A stretch of DNA of 64,000 nt from Orbilia blumenaviensis (taxonomy: Eukaryota > Ascomycota > Orbiliomycetes > Orbiliales > Orbiliaceae). The notes under the pieces are model-generated. The model did no database searches. It saw only the letters and a program-made list of their open reading frames with translations, and was not told where the DNA came from. The stretch lies in the NCBI GenBank assembly GCA_036872755.1, contig JAVHNS010000012.1:1302001-1366000 (forward strand), read 5' to 3'. The position numbers and the translations under genes were made by a program. This document shows positions 12,890 through 25,652 of the stretch, in pieces. How positions within the stretch are numbered: position 1 is the first letter of the stretch; each line of letters begins with the position of its first letter.

Positions 12890-14129
12890 CTATCTATACA
12901 TCCGCGGTCTCATCCCCGGCCTAGGCGGACCTAACAAATCTCTCTGCGTTAGCTCTCTAACCGGCGTCACGACCGCTCTAACATTCCGAACAGGTGTCGC
13001 CGATTTCTTAATCCTTTTGCTGCCAGTCACACACTGTGAAAACCATTGGTTTTGATACTCACAGACCGACCCAGCCGGACAGTCCGATGGACCCTCATAG
13101 TTAGACCCTCCGCATTGTCCCCACAATGTCTGCGACCCGCCACCCTCGCCTCCTTGTTCATCGTTCCCATTCCCGCCCTCGCATAATGGTGCATCGCCAG
13201 GAGTGTATGTGTACGGCGCAGGATAACACAAACTCTGCGGCGTGGCCTGCCAGTAAGGCTCATTATTCGGCCTAGTAGGTCCACACATGGCATACTGCCC
13301 TGGCGCCTCGTATCCATCTGAGGTCTTCGTCCAGCAGAAGTCCCCCGCATCGCATCCCTTTGCGGATCCGAGGAGATCCCAGCAAATACCGCCGCATTGG
13401 CGGTACCGACCCGTCGCGCCAGGTGTAAGGGTACTAGCGCAAGCCCAATAGCGAGTGGCTGGGGGGCAGTTTAAGGCGTAGGAGGCGGTGGGGAGGCATT
13501 GGCTGTACCAGAAGTTTCGACATGCGCATCCATAACCCTGGGGGCACATTGTAGCGGTCGTCCATGCTATATAAAATTTATAAATGCCATGCATCTAAAA
13601 CGTATGGAGAGGTATGCATACCACTGCCTGCAATAACAGAAGACTCCGTAAACCCGCCGCACTGCCCGAAAGCTGAAGCTACATCAGTGATAGTTGTCGT
13701 CCACCTCACCGTGCAGGTATCATATACAGTTCCTGGATCAAACTGTGCGCAACCATTCGGTGCCGCCGTTGTGATGCAAATATTTCCGCTCGGTTGGCAT
13801 TGACATTTAAACCCCACGGGACAGATGGCAGTTGTCGTGCCACCGTTGCTTTGGTAGGCATATCCACAAGAGGATCCAGGAAGCGCAGCCCATTGCGGGA
13901 GACTAACGTAAAGATAAGTGGTAGCTGTCGGGTCACTACCAGCGACTGGGCCGTCTCGCTTTACGAGCTGGCCGTTTAGTATAGAATAATTCGGAGAACG
14001 CCTAAGAGTGTCAAAGCCAGAACGTTTATTATATCCACAGATCTGACCGGCCCAAACAGGGCAGGCGAGTGCGCGCGCTTCTGCGACAGCAGAAGTAAGG
14101 ATAGCAAGTGTGGTAAAGAAACTCTTCAT
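12890..14129 (-). CDS. Secreted protein with several CBM1-like modules
   Basis: A secreted protein of 394 residues. Exons are 14129-13622 and 13566-12890, with a 55-nt phase-1 intron (GTATGC donor, TATATAG acceptor). Residues 1 to about 20 form a signal peptide; the in-frame ATG 11 codons earlier gives a poorer one. The pattern QCGG...C...C...(W/Y/F)SQC of fungal cellulose-binding modules (CBM1) appears at residues 154-194 (split by the intron), more loosely at 224-264, and clearly at 318-349. A further Cys-rich segment at 85-140 resembles the modules. Gly/Asn/Glu linkers join them. I see no catalytic glycoside hydrolase or LPMO domain, so this looks like a wall- or substrate-binding protein rather than an enzyme. 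The C-terminal 45 residues are basic (many Arg and Lys). A role in binding cellulose or chitin is inferred from the modules only. Confidence 0.88.
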
Positions 14130-16819
14130 CGTAGATACCCTTTTGAGCAACAGCAAGGCCATAGAATCTAAGTCAGAGATATCTCAGATATCCATTCAAG
14201 TTGCGATACAGATGCTAGAACCTAAAGCAACCCAAGAAAGAAACTAGTAGGACTAATATATCGTTCTTATAAAGACTCCAACACGTCAATAATGATAAAC
14301 GGAGCGACTCGCAAATATTTCCAAATGCGAACATGATGCGACAGGCTAAGCCCCTCGCTGACTTCGGTAGATCTTGCCTATGGTAGCATGAAATGCATAC
14401 CCCACTTGAAGCTAACCGGTTTGTTTCATGGGTTCGATCATGTTCCTTTCGGATTCAGGCTTCGAACCTTATCGAAGCCGCTTAGAAGATAACCGCTTCG
14501 TTCTCCAATGAGGTAAAAACGTGGGTGGTGGGCTTTTGTCGAATGTTGGTGCTAAGCGAAGAAGAGGCGACGGCCGATAAGAAGTGGGCTACTTGTGACA
14601 TTTAATTATGATGGAGGGCATTAGGGGTGGTAGCGTCTAGGATTGATTTCAAGTATAATTAGCAATATTACGAGTCTATTAATTAAATGGCGAATGCCGA
14701 GCATGATGGGGTAGGACAGCTAACTTCTGGATCTTCCATTTTACTTAATGCAAAGGCCGCCGAACATAACCTATATTACCTGCAAGACCCCCCTGTCTGT
14801 CTATGGGGTCGCAGGGCACCGCTTCATCTGCGGGGCTATCGTATATTAGATACTAGAATCACCAGATGGCGCATGCGCGCACGTAAAGGCGTAGAATAAG
14901 AGGAGGTACTGCGAATTACATGTATATATGTCCGCAAGTTCGGAAACTCTTCTTAGTAGAATTCCTCATAGAAAGCGAGCCGAAGCTTGCATATATGCCT
15001 AACCTAGGCAATATTAATCTTAGCATTTACATTTTCAACTTAGGTGGCTTCCTGGTCTTGAAGATATTTTAAGTTTTATAGATCTAAGTGACTGTGGTAT
15101 TTTGATGTTAGGTGTGTTGGGTGGCCTAGACCTACAGGATTTCAAACCCCACGATGCATCCAGAATTAATATTGCAGAACCTGATTCGATTTGATCACAA
15201 TCCGGTTTGAAAGTATAAATTCCCGCTTCTATAGTATATAGACAGTCTGAAAAGCTGTAATCTTTGGTGATCATTCCCCAAAACCTATTAGTGGTTGGAG
15301 AAATGACCAAGAATTGTTGTGGCATCGACACTCAAAAGTTTAATGATAGCAGCTGCAGCTGAAACGACTTGCAACCTTGTCGGTCTAGTACGATAACTTA
15401 CAAGGGCCTTCCAGTGCGTCTATTGATATTACCATATAAATTTGATGATTAGAAGCACGAGTCGAAACCTTCGCTTGTACCCAGGTCGAGTCATCTAAGA
15501 CATGTCAAGACCAGGGCACGCTTAGGCTCATGCGGGTATGCCGATCCAAAGTTTAACAAAAAAATGCATGGGGCGGGGGTCACACTCTTAGAACGCAGAG
15601 TTGCAATTGCGATAGGTATCAGTTAGCTTCTATGAGGGGCAACATGCTCTGCCCATATCGCAATGACAAGTTGTTGATATCGATTTGGAAGCCTAAAAGA
15701 TAAAGCGATCCGCGATGCAGTTTCACAAGGTGGGTCCATTTGTTGCATGTTGACGATGTCGGTTCAGTCTGGGTGTCAATGTCAAAAACTGTGTTGGCGG
15801 CGAGGGGCATTGCTAGCTTCCCAAACAGGGTATTCTGATGAGAAATTCCAAATGAACGCCCCTCTATGGTCGCCTTGCAGTCAGACCTGCATCGATGCAT
15901 CGTCGCTTGTTAGACAGTCGAGATGTGTTCCGCATTACCCAGTTTGGTTAGATTCTGCGAAACCGCGACCGACTAGCTCGCAGATTGTAGCCTGTTCCAT
16001 CGAGATATTCATACCATGTGCCGAATTATAGGATATGGTAGTATAGATATCAGAATTTGGACACCAGCTTGGCCCAGAATTCTTCACACTCTACTGCCGG
16101 TTCATATGTTGATAATTATCGCAAATACATATTCTCTATTCTACTGCAACAAAACTAGACATGGGAAAGAATTTGGCAGAGCGAAAAAAGAAAAAAAGGA
16201 AACGGAAAAAGGAAACGGATCTCTACCAGCCTACACATATGCACAGTGCTGCCGCCTTGCAGAAATCAAGGCCGTTGACGCCTCTGCCGATAAATGCAGG
16301 TCCCACTTTTTCATATCGGGACTTGCGAATTCGCGAATACTGCAAGCCTTCCAAGCCACCGATCATTTCCCGTCAGTCACACATGCACATTCCCACCGCC
16401 GGCCGCCATGGCGATGCTTAGGATGCTTGATAACGAATAATTCATGATAGATTGCATTATATTGCGCATGACATTACAACCCGGGCTTCAGTTTCGCTTG
16501 TGTTTCTTTCGACCAGGTTCCCCTCTAATGAGGAAGAACACCCCACTTTTCGTCGATCAGGTTTCCTATTCTAACTAGCTGGGGCAATGAGTGGTAATCG
16601 ATGGTGTATATGCATGAACTTGGAACATATATACGGCTGCTGTCGCTGACTCTCCCCACTACATACCGAAAATATGAGTCGCTCCAGCGCCATCACCAAA
16701 CCCTCTACTAGCCTAGAAAATATCTCCTCTCGAACACTGGCTAGTCTCTCTGCTAATATACTGCATCGAAAGCGAAAAACAACTTAGAACTACTACTTCA
16801 GTTTCCAATATTTACAGCT
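14130..16819. other. Intergenic, divergent promoters
   Basis: About 2.7 kb between the starts of the CBM1-module gene (-) and the receptor gene (+). On the minus strand TTTATAAG (about 14267-14274) lies some 140 bp upstream of the ATG at 14129 and could be its TATA box. On the plus strand CATATATACG near 16625 could serve the receptor gene. A purine-rich patch lies at 16180-16220. Small open frames at 14687, 15035, 15619 and 16016 resemble nothing known. Confidence 0.45.
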
Positions 16820-18529
16820 ATGGCAGAACCCCTTACCCAAAGTGATATATTTTATCTTACTCTGACCTGCTATTACTGGGGCTCGTCTTCGCCACGCTTT
16901 GTTCACGAGCACACAAGTGAAGCTGTTAAAGCTCTTGCCCAGCTTTATGTTAACTATCCGAATATTACAGATGACCAAGTGGCAAGTTACTATGGTTGGG
17001 ATAGTAAAACATACGATATCATGGCCATGAACTTCGCTCCATTCAATGAGACGGCGTTCGCAGCCGAGCTGATTCCCTTAGCGCCGCACCCTAAGGCTAC
17101 TGGGTCTGTTTTGCCATTGTTTATTATCTTTACGATTCTAAGCACAATAGTTATGGCATTGAGATTATGGTCCAGATGGTCTTTGCTTGGAAGGATTCAA
17201 GTATTTGATTGGGTTGCGCTTCTCTCTTATGTAAGTTACATGGACTGGCCCATAACTATTTTAGCCGCTGCCATTTTGAACCAATATACTAAAAGACTAT
17301 AATCTACAACTAGCTCCTGATCGTCGCATGGGGTGCATATGGTGTTCATGCAAGCCTTGTAGGCGGAGATATGGCGAGCTGGTGCGACCGTTCATATTTT
17401 CAGATCAAACAACAGTCAATTGTACGTTCCCAAAGTATTCACACAAGTTCGACGGTCGGTAGTAAGGCTACCTACCTATCTAGTACTAACAAATATTGAA
17501 TAAAATTTAGGCTTACAACATTGGCATGATCACTTACCCGATAGTTGTCCTATCCATAAAACTCGCGTTACTCATTTTCTATTATCAACTCTCAACTTGG
17601 AGTGCTCTACGAGCAGCTGTCTTGGTAACTGGATTTATATCTATTGGTAATGCTCTCGGCGGTTTCTTTGCCTTTTTGTTGCAATGTAACAAAGTAAACT
17701 TCTGGGATTCCGAGTTCGACCTCACTCTTGAATGTAAAGTGCATACTCTTAAGGCTATTCTCGGCACCGGAGTTGTGAACATCATAACCGATGCATTGGT
17801 GTGGGTCATTCCCATGCCTTTGGTGTGGAAGTTGCAATTGTATCCCAGGGAAAGGGTCGTAGCCTTCTTTACTTTTGGACTGGGTGGAATGTAAGTTTGA
17901 GTGCAGTATCCCAGTCGTCGACCGTCACATACACTAACAATTAATCCATCAAAAAGCGCTTGTGTTGCTGCCGCTGTCCGCCTAAAGGCAGTACAAGACT
18001 CAATCAGATTCGGAATTGACGGCAAAGACTCTATTCTTCCAATCATTGCATGGGGAATGTGCGTATTTCATCATACCCCCCCGGTAGCTCTTGATATACA
18101 TACCAGATAAAGGCCCCGAGGGCAGTACATCGACTGACTCCTAGCCTCTACAACAGCATCGAACTTAACCTCGCCTTGATCTGTAGCAGTGCTCCGGCTC
18201 TTCGTGCCCTCCTTATGAAACATGTCCCGAAGCTTCTCTCATACGGTGGCAGCGGGGCATCAGATATCAAATCCATCTTTAAAAGGGGTGGAGGTAACAG
18301 TCGCGGGTCGGCAGGAACAAAGATACAGTCCGCGGGCGGTAAAACGCATGTTCGTATCAACTCCGATCCTCAGTCCCCAATCAGCCCACAATCTCCTATC
18401 AACAAGGACTTATCAACAGCTTCAATCTGTATCGGATATTTCGAGGTTCAGGCAAGGGATTCGGTGGGTACCGAAGTTGAGCTTCCAATACAGCACCCAC
18501 CCAGTGCTAGAGCAAAGGGTTTCGTTTGA
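16820..18529 (+). CDS. PTH11-like seven-helix membrane protein
   Basis: An integral membrane protein of about 457 residues in the fungal rhodopsin-like/PTH11-related group. Exons are 16820-17230, 17314-17421, 17511-17890, 17957-18058 and 18157-18529. The phases agree throughout, and donors include GTAAGT, GTACGT and GTGCGT. An N-terminal segment of about 90 residues has possible N-glycosylation sites (NIT, NET). Hydrophobic helices follow, beginning with VLPLFIIFTILSTIVMAL at about residue 97. The motif W-G-I-I-E-L-N-L-A-L near the last helix, followed by C-S-S-A-P-A-L-R, is a hallmark of this family. The C-terminal tail of about 90 residues is cytoplasmic, basic and rich in Ser, Pro and Gly. 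No CFEM domain is seen. Members sense surface or chemical cues in some pathogens, but most are uncharacterised, and no ligand can be named. Confidence 0.9.
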
Positions 18530-21413
18530 AACGCAGGTAAATGGTTCGGTTAGAAGTAACTAGCCCAAGTCCGCTGGTCGGACTTATCGTTCGAGAATTC
18601 TGAAGATTGATAGGAAGGACTCTCCTGATACCCTGTTGTGCGATTTTTTTAGTCTTATACTTGTTACGAAGGCTGCTCGTGTTATAACTGCTAAGCACTT
18701 GGTAGTTAATTGTTTACGCGGCCCTCAACCACCTAGTTGATAGAAGCCATAATCATTTTTTTAACTACTCCAAGACCTTGCCTTCGTGTTGGGCCCATAG
18801 TTTTGTTTTCTTTTGGTTATCAATCGTGTTATTTCAAGACATCACACGTTGAGGGGGTAGAGCACAAGCCCATAATCTATCATTCTATCCAAGCTATAAG
18901 CCTACCCCGTATTAGCCCACAATTAGGAGTTATATTCGACATTGTTGCCAGACCGCGAGGGTAGAGCTACGGCCAACATGTCAACTAATCCCTCGTTAAA
19001 ATAATGATGGTTTTTCTCTTTACAGGGGAATAGGTTAACCAAATACAATGAAACATAAAGTAAAATGAGCTGTAGTTATGCAATAATTATGTCGAGTATT
19101 TCGTGCCAACAGGTAAAGCAAACCTAATAACGCTGTAGAAAGCCCGTTTCTTGTGAGAAAGCGTACGATGACAAGACAAAGAACGAACCTAGAATTCTAT
19201 CCGTGACAAGTGTACCATATTAATAATCTTTTCGGTGGGGATTGATTTAGGGGAAAAAAATTTACAGGCACCAGCCGGCCATCGATTCCCCAAAATCTGA
19301 AAACAAATTATGGGGGGCTTAAAGGTCTCGGGATTTGGCAGGGTTTAACGAATGTGTGGTGCACCAACGTCAGCGCGGTTTAAACGCGGATTTAGAACGG
19401 ATTTAGTCCACTAACTAGAGCATGCCTTTATTCAGCACCGCATTTCTCCAATACGTGACCAGTAAATTACTAAAGTCTCACGGAAAACCCTTCGGGGTAA
19501 TTGTACGAACGAGAACCCGATTGAATTGGAGATCTGGTAATCAAGACTGGAAGAACAACGGCATAACCTTGGCCACACTAGAGCTATAGAGTGTGGGGGT
19601 GTGGAAAAGGAAAACGGGAAGCATTTCGAATCTTCCCTCTATAGCTCTATTTTTCTTGGAGTTCTACGTAGCTACTCAAGGGAAGCATTTCCATGTGGGA
19701 TCAGACCAAGGAGGCCTGGCCATAACACTTTTTTTCCTCTTTTTTTAACCCCATGCACGCGCGTCCGTTTGACGACAGCCGACCAGTTAAGAGGCAATTC
19801 TAAATCACCACCCAACTTTCCGAATTCCCATAGCATCTGTAATCGTATAATCAATTCGGATTTGTGGTCGGTACTACAGTTCACGGACCCAACATGAGAG
19901 CTCACATGTGCCACCTGATATCACTAAACCTTACCTTACAGATTCGACCGACGGTATTTGGCTTGGCAAATGTCTTGAAAAAAGCCAAATGCGAAGTAGA
20001 ACACCGAACAATCCCGAGACCATGAACTAATGCACAATTCACCTAAATATATAAATTATTTTACAGATTTAAGCGATATCGATAGAAGGGAGCGGGATAA
20101 ACAGCATAAGAGCCTGACATTGACGTATGATTAAGCACATAAGACGGGTAGGTGAGAACACCCTGCCGTTGTGAGTAATCAGAGCTGGAGCTGCCAAATG
20201 TATTCATGAACGGCAGTATTGCAATATTACCTAGCTCCAAATGACTGCAAAAGGTAATCGGAATTCACTCCGACGCTAGAGTCATAGGTTCATCATTTCA
20301 GCAATGCGGTTTATCCTGATCTTCGTACGTGTAAGGTCGGGTTCGTCAATAAGAAATATCGAAGAATTTAAGCAGGGTACAAAAACCGTTCGATTAAGGT
20401 ACACCTGTAATACATCTAATGTACTGCCGACATATCATCATCCTCTGCTCCCTAAATACATGAAACGATGTGAAATCAAAAGATGCATAGTCCAAGTCCT
20501 GAAAAGATCCAAGCGCCTGCAATCTAGAGCTCAATGGCAATCAAGAGCGGAGCCACTATCACGATGCTACAGGGAATTGAAAAATGATAATGATAATGAT
20601 AATAATACCTAGGTAATAATAAAAATAAGCATCGACACGGACCGGGTGAATTGAAAACAGATGCCCGGTATAGGGTCTAGACGGGCCGGGCTAACAACTA
20701 GGAGCTTTGAAGGAGCTAAGTACTCAAAACGAGATACCCGTTGCGAACCTCTCCAGCGAAATGTTTCCCATAACTTCCATCATGCACCAGGTTATAGACT
20801 AGGATCATGGGAGTAATATACCGCATTAAACTTTGCCTCTTGTCAATAACCTTGTCATGCCCAACTGCCAGGCTACTACATTGGTCATTCACGGAGGTTG
20901 GCCCGTGCCGGAATTAAAAGTAGTGGACTTAGGTAAGCTTCTCTCATGCACTCCTGGCGGAAAAACTGTTTGGGCATTCCCAATGACATCACGAACGAAC
21001 CGTTAACCTTTTCAATTGGCGGGGAAAAGCTTACAAAGAACAGAAAGCTTTCGAAAGTAGCTTTTCATATGCCCCAGCGGGGAAAAAGGGTGAAATCCCA
21101 AGATAAAAGATATGTAAGGGTTTCTTGTGGATTGAAGCTCAAATTTATAAATAAGCTGTAAACTTCCCTCGATCCGTCCAATCTGTAATTCGAAAGCCAC
21201 CGTCGAGTTGTGCAAGAAGCCTCCAAAAGATCTACTTCCAAATCTGGACGATCAAATTGACCACAAAATCAACACTTTTCGCCGCCTCTTTGGTATCCTG
21301 ACACTTTGAGGCACTTCTTGAGTTACAAGACTGACTTCTTGAGACCCTCTTGACATCACTAAAGTTATTTTACCAATTTCAAAACTTTTATAGCCTAAAA
21401 AACGATAGATACT
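18530..21413. other. Intergenic, no gene seen
   Basis: 2.9 kb between two plus-strand genes. It contains a short AATGAT microsatellite at 20583-20606 and no frame that resembles a protein. The last few hundred bases must hold the alcohol dehydrogenase promoter. Confidence 0.5.
20583..20606 (+). repeat. AATGAT microsatellite
   Basis: About four copies of the six-base unit AATGAT, the last degenerate (AATAAT). A simple repeat with no evident function. Confidence 0.75.
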
Positions 21414-22699
21414 ATGTCTGGATCACTTCCATCAACTTTCAAAGCCGCAGTGGTCGAACAGCCCGGCCATACTCGAGCATACGGTGCCACGCCCGGCGAG
21501 GAAGTCCCCGTCAAATTCAAACTTACGGATGTACCGCTCAAGGCCCCCACGCACGGACAGGTTCTTGTCAAGGTCATTGCCTCCGGTATCTGTGGATCCG
21601 ATGTTCACATTTTAAATGGTCAAGTTGGATCACAATTGTATGACGAAACCCTCGCGACAAAGCTGCATGCACTGCATGGCCACTAAATTTGGACTAACAT
21701 ACCTTATGTACCATAGTCCCCACGTCTCTGGCCACGAAATCATCGGAGAAATCGCCGCAATCCCAGAGACAGAAGACCACTGGAAGATCGGTGATAGAGT
21801 CGGTGGAGGATGGCATGGTGGTCACTGCCACTTCTGCAGATATTGTAAACGTGGCCAATTTCTGCTGTGCGAGAACGAAGCTATCAATGGTGTTACTATG
21901 TGGGGCGGCTGTAAGCGATCCAAGGTTTCTGGTGTTAAGGATCTACACAGTAGCTAATTTTCCACTTTTATGGTTTAATTGATAGTGGCCCAATATGTCC
22001 TCCTCCGCCGGGAAGCCGTAGTCTCAGTTCCCAAGGACGTCGATCCGGCTGAATACGCCCCGATTCTCTGTGCCGGCGTCACAGTTTTTAACGGTCTCCG
22101 AAAAATGAATATCCAGCACGGTGGTATCGTTGCTATCGCTGGTGTCGGCGGTCTTGGACATCTAGCTGTCCAATACGCTGCGAATATGGGATACAAGGTC
22201 GTCGCTATTGGTCGCAGCGAAGCAAAGAGAGAAGAGTCTTTGAAGCTCGGGGCTAAATCTTATATCTATGGGACTCCAGAGCAAAACGTCGAGGAGCTGA
22301 AGAAAATGGGTGGGGCGGATTGTATTGTGGTTACCGCAAACAGTCCTGATCTGACATCAAAGCTGCAATACGGATTGACGAAGGGTGGAACATTGTTAGC
22401 TCTTGCTAGTAAGTATACATCCCCATAGGTAGAGCATCGTCACAATGGATCCTCAGTCCTAACATGTGCCAATAGTTGTGGGATCCGCTCCATTCGACAG
22501 TGGTAAACTTATCACCCAGCAGCACTCCGTCAGAGGCTGGCCTGCCGGGTCGTCAATCGACTCCGAAGAAGCTATCGATTTTGCCAAGGAATTTGGAGTC
22601 AAGTGCATCGTCCAAAAGTTCCCATTGGAGAAGATCCAGGAGGCTTATGACATTGTAGATAGTGGGAAAGTTAGATATAGGAGCGTTATCGTTATGTAG
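21414..22699 (+). CDS. Zinc-dependent alcohol dehydrogenase
   Basis: A medium-chain (MDR) zinc alcohol dehydrogenase of 354 residues that interconverts alcohols and aldehydes or ketones. Exons are 21414-21637, 21717-21910, 21986-22408 and 22476-22699, with GTATGA, GTAAGC and GTAAGT donors. The catalytic zinc motif includes C60 in SGICGSDVH and H81-E82 in SGHEIIGE. The structural zinc site is complete, with C112, C115, C118 and C126 in GHCHFCRYCKRGQFLLC. The Rossmann motif GVGGLG is at about 192-197. After the second strand, GRSEAKRE places a basic residue where NADP-preferring members often have one, so NADP(H) is possible. The size is normal for the family and no key residue is missing. It is cytosolic, with no targeting signal seen. 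Substrate is unknown; it resembles the fungal Adh1-like and bacterial AdhA-like branch more than class III enzymes. Confidence 0.95.
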
Positions 22700-23967
22700 A
22701 TATGCCCTGCAGAAAAAATACGAGCGTAGTAGAACGTGTATGTAGGTCTTGAGAGAGACGCAGGGCAGGTTATATATGTTATGCAGCAGCACGCGAGGAT
22801 CTTAATCCGGTTGCTTTTGATATACCTTTGAATAGTCAAATACATATGATCAAAACTTTTGCTAGAATATATCCTTTCGAATGTGAGAACCTACATTCCA
22901 CGTGTACCCAAAATAAATTGATGAATACAACTTAGTTTGAGCTACGCATGCTGCTGGTTTCGGCCGGTGACCGCTTGGTTAACAAGTTAGACCCCTGTCA
23001 CATTTATAAAATTATGTTGATGTACCTACTAACAATCGCATGAAGACTTGAAAGAAAATTCTCAGACGCAATAACGTATCTGGGGCGTGAGGGGCACCCT
23101 GATCATGTATTTCCCCATCAGTTGGTCCACACAGAGAATCGTCAATTAGACTACACTAGAATAGTATAAAATATGTACAAGAGAAGTTGGTTGGAAAAAA
23201 TAAACAGTGGGAAAATTCAACGTTAACGAATAAAAAGACAAAAAGGTCGAGATAGTAGTTAGTAGACATAACCTTTCAATCATAGAACGCCCCTTATCGC
23301 ACTCCGATGTTTTCCAAAATAAAATGACAAAAGCGTGACAAGAACTTGCGCAAAAGATTGCAGACCGTTAAAGATGAAAGAGCGGGTAGAACTGTAGGAA
23401 GGTGAGTTGCAAACGAAATCAAGCTGACTGTGCGTAGTAAACGATGAACAAAATCATGCAGGAAGAATAATAAAAAAGCAGCGCGAAAGATAAGGTAAGG
23501 CCGTTATGATAGCGGAGTTGTTTTGGTGATATATGTATCAGAAAAGGAACCATTAGTCGCACCCACGAGAAATTATGTAGGGATATCCGAATTGCGCATA
23601 TAAATACCAGGAAAAATTGCGACGAGAGAAATTCAAAGAGACAGCAGTTAAAAAGAAGTTGGCAGAGATCCAAAAAAAAAGAAGAAGAAAAAAAGAGTAA
23701 AGTGTTAAGACAGTAAGACGAATTGAGAAGCGCACCGAAAGCAGCGAACAAAAACAAAGTCGAAAGGACAACTTTTGGGCTACTGAAAGCCCGATATATT
23801 ACAGTAGGTTGTGGTCACAGCAGACCCCGGAGTTTTGGTTTCCGCTGTGTCGGGCGTGTCGAAGCCGTTGCGTATGAAGGAATGGGTACTAGAGTTGGTC
23901 GGGGAAAATGAATGTGAGTCGAACATTTACTCGTCGGTTGTCGGAAAAAGGCCAGCAACTAAACCAA
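22700..23967. other. Convergent 3' intergenic region
   Basis: Between the stop codons of the dehydrogenase (+) and the zinc-finger gene (-). The part at 23400-23760 is strongly purine-rich on the plus strand. The hydrophobic minus-strand frames there are products of that composition. No gene is supported. Confidence 0.5.
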
Positions 23968-25652
23968 TCACCGGATGCGCATGCGAACCGCTTTAAATTT
24001 GGTATCCAATCCTCCGCAACTTGGACACGTCCCATGAGCCTCATCCCCATCCACGTAGCCATCGCTTCCTTTCCTCACACAGCTACGGCACAATCCGGCA
24101 ATGCACTCAGAACATGCCATAGCTTCACCCATAGCAGTCAAGAGGCCACAGCCACTACACTCAACCTTCGGAGTGTAAGTGATTGTGATTTGCGGGCTAT
24201 AGGGCCCACCAGCTTTGTTGAGGTTATTCAAACCGCCTAAGTGCGCAGCTTCCGTGAACTCCGTCTCCATCTTATTTGGGTTTAGCATACCCGTAGAGGC
24301 TCGTGGGGAAACCGACCTGCTGAAGTTCGGGATTTGCATTTTCTCAAATGTTCCCGAATCAGGCGGGGTGTCACGGCGGTCCGACATTGGTGGGGTGATG
24401 TTGGTAGTTCTAACGCGATGTTCAAGATCAGCCATCGAGCGAGACTTGGTAAGCGTGTTTCCACTGTAACCAAATGCTGATGGAGGCGGCTGATTCAGGA
24501 ACTCCGGAGCCTGCGAAGCGACAAAGACGAGCTCATCCCAGCGAGTTCGAGCTTCGTCATCCCCACTAATAGTGGAGGAAGCAGGTCGAACAAGATCATC
24601 GTGCTCCAGAGTACGGTCAGGGTCGGATTCGTTTCCAGTGGCGGCACTACTAGGCTCGTACGACATTGGAGTATTCTGGCGTGATAGGTGGGGCGAACTC
24701 ATGATAGGAAGCCGCTTTCGCTGGCGGGAGGGCGGATGTGGAATGTGAAGAGGCTCGAGGCCTTGGAGTGTTGAAACAGATGAAGGGTGGAATGTATGAT
24801 GACGGCGAGTATTGTCAATAGATGAATTATTCTTGCGTTTCCTAGCCATAGTAGTTTGTAAAGGCTTTGGAAGTGGAGGCTGCACGGGGGAAAAAATGTT
24901 AGCCTCAACCAGGATGGAAGTTGGAATTTTTCCGAGCTCACCTGTGAAATTTCGCTTCCAAAACTCGCAAAGGGTGCACCAGTTCTGACGATACCACTCA
25001 TGGAGTTCAGGGAGGTGTTGGCACTTGACATATCAGCATCAGAATTTGTAGAAGGAGGAGTAAGATCTTCAACTCGAGTTTCGAAGCTGTTATCCTCGAA
25101 TCCTAGTGCACGAAAACGTTAGTATATGAACAATCAAATCGGGCTCAACAACTGGAGACTCCGATGTTGAAACCAACTTTAAAAATTGGTAACTCACTCC
25201 AACCAGTGCTCTTCGCCCTCTCTTCCCCGCCTCCAGGTTGGAGGTTTCGTCCCCGGCCAGGGCTGGGCGGCCCTCCCATCCCTCCATTTGGTAGCGATGT
25301 CAAAATGCTCGCCGTCGTGGCATTCATTGCGGCATTCCGGACCATCCTATCAAAGCTGTCCTTGGTTGCTGATAATCGTGGCACATAATCGTCGGGGTGA
25401 GCACGACGGATATGTTCCTGCATTGAACGATATCTACGTTCCTAGAAATCGGGGGGGAAAGCGTTGGTCAGCCAATCATCTACGATGCAGCCCCTACGAG
25501 CTTACGATCTAATAATTATTAGAACTTACTCCTGTGCATTTTTTTAGACATCTACGACCATCCGGTCGGATAAGCGGGCAGATAACCTCGCCATCTGGAT
25601 CTACGGGACCACCTGCTACATGAGGTTCCGCAGATGTTGTCCTAGACATCAT
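23968..25652 (-). CDS. C2H2 zinc-finger protein with Cys-rich C-terminus
   Basis: A probable nuclear or regulatory protein of 479 residues. Exons are 25652-25530, 25441-25198, 25102-24942 and 24879-23968. Donors are GTAAGT, GTGAGT, GTGAGC, and acceptors are CTAG, CTAG, GCAG. A C2H2-type finger lies at residues 35-56 (C35, C39, H51, H56) within the segment ERRYRSMQEHIRRAHP, which I recall as strongly conserved in Pezizomycotina proteins of unknown function. The middle is low-complexity and Ser/Pro/Arg-rich. The last 65 residues hold four C-x2-C pairs (417/420, 432/435, 440/443, 461/464), a second zinc-binding module resembling a zinc ribbon or RING-like fold. Two ATGs are adjacent at 25652 and 25649; the first was used. 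The leader upstream is unusually long and pyrimidine-rich. DNA binding is inferred and no target is known. Confidence 0.87.

Noticed and set aside
11859..22699. Formaldehyde-detoxification pathway linking the GFA-type protein and the alcohol dehydrogenase
   Set aside because: The genes are 9 kb apart with unrelated genes between, and the dehydrogenase does not look like the class III (glutathione-dependent) type.
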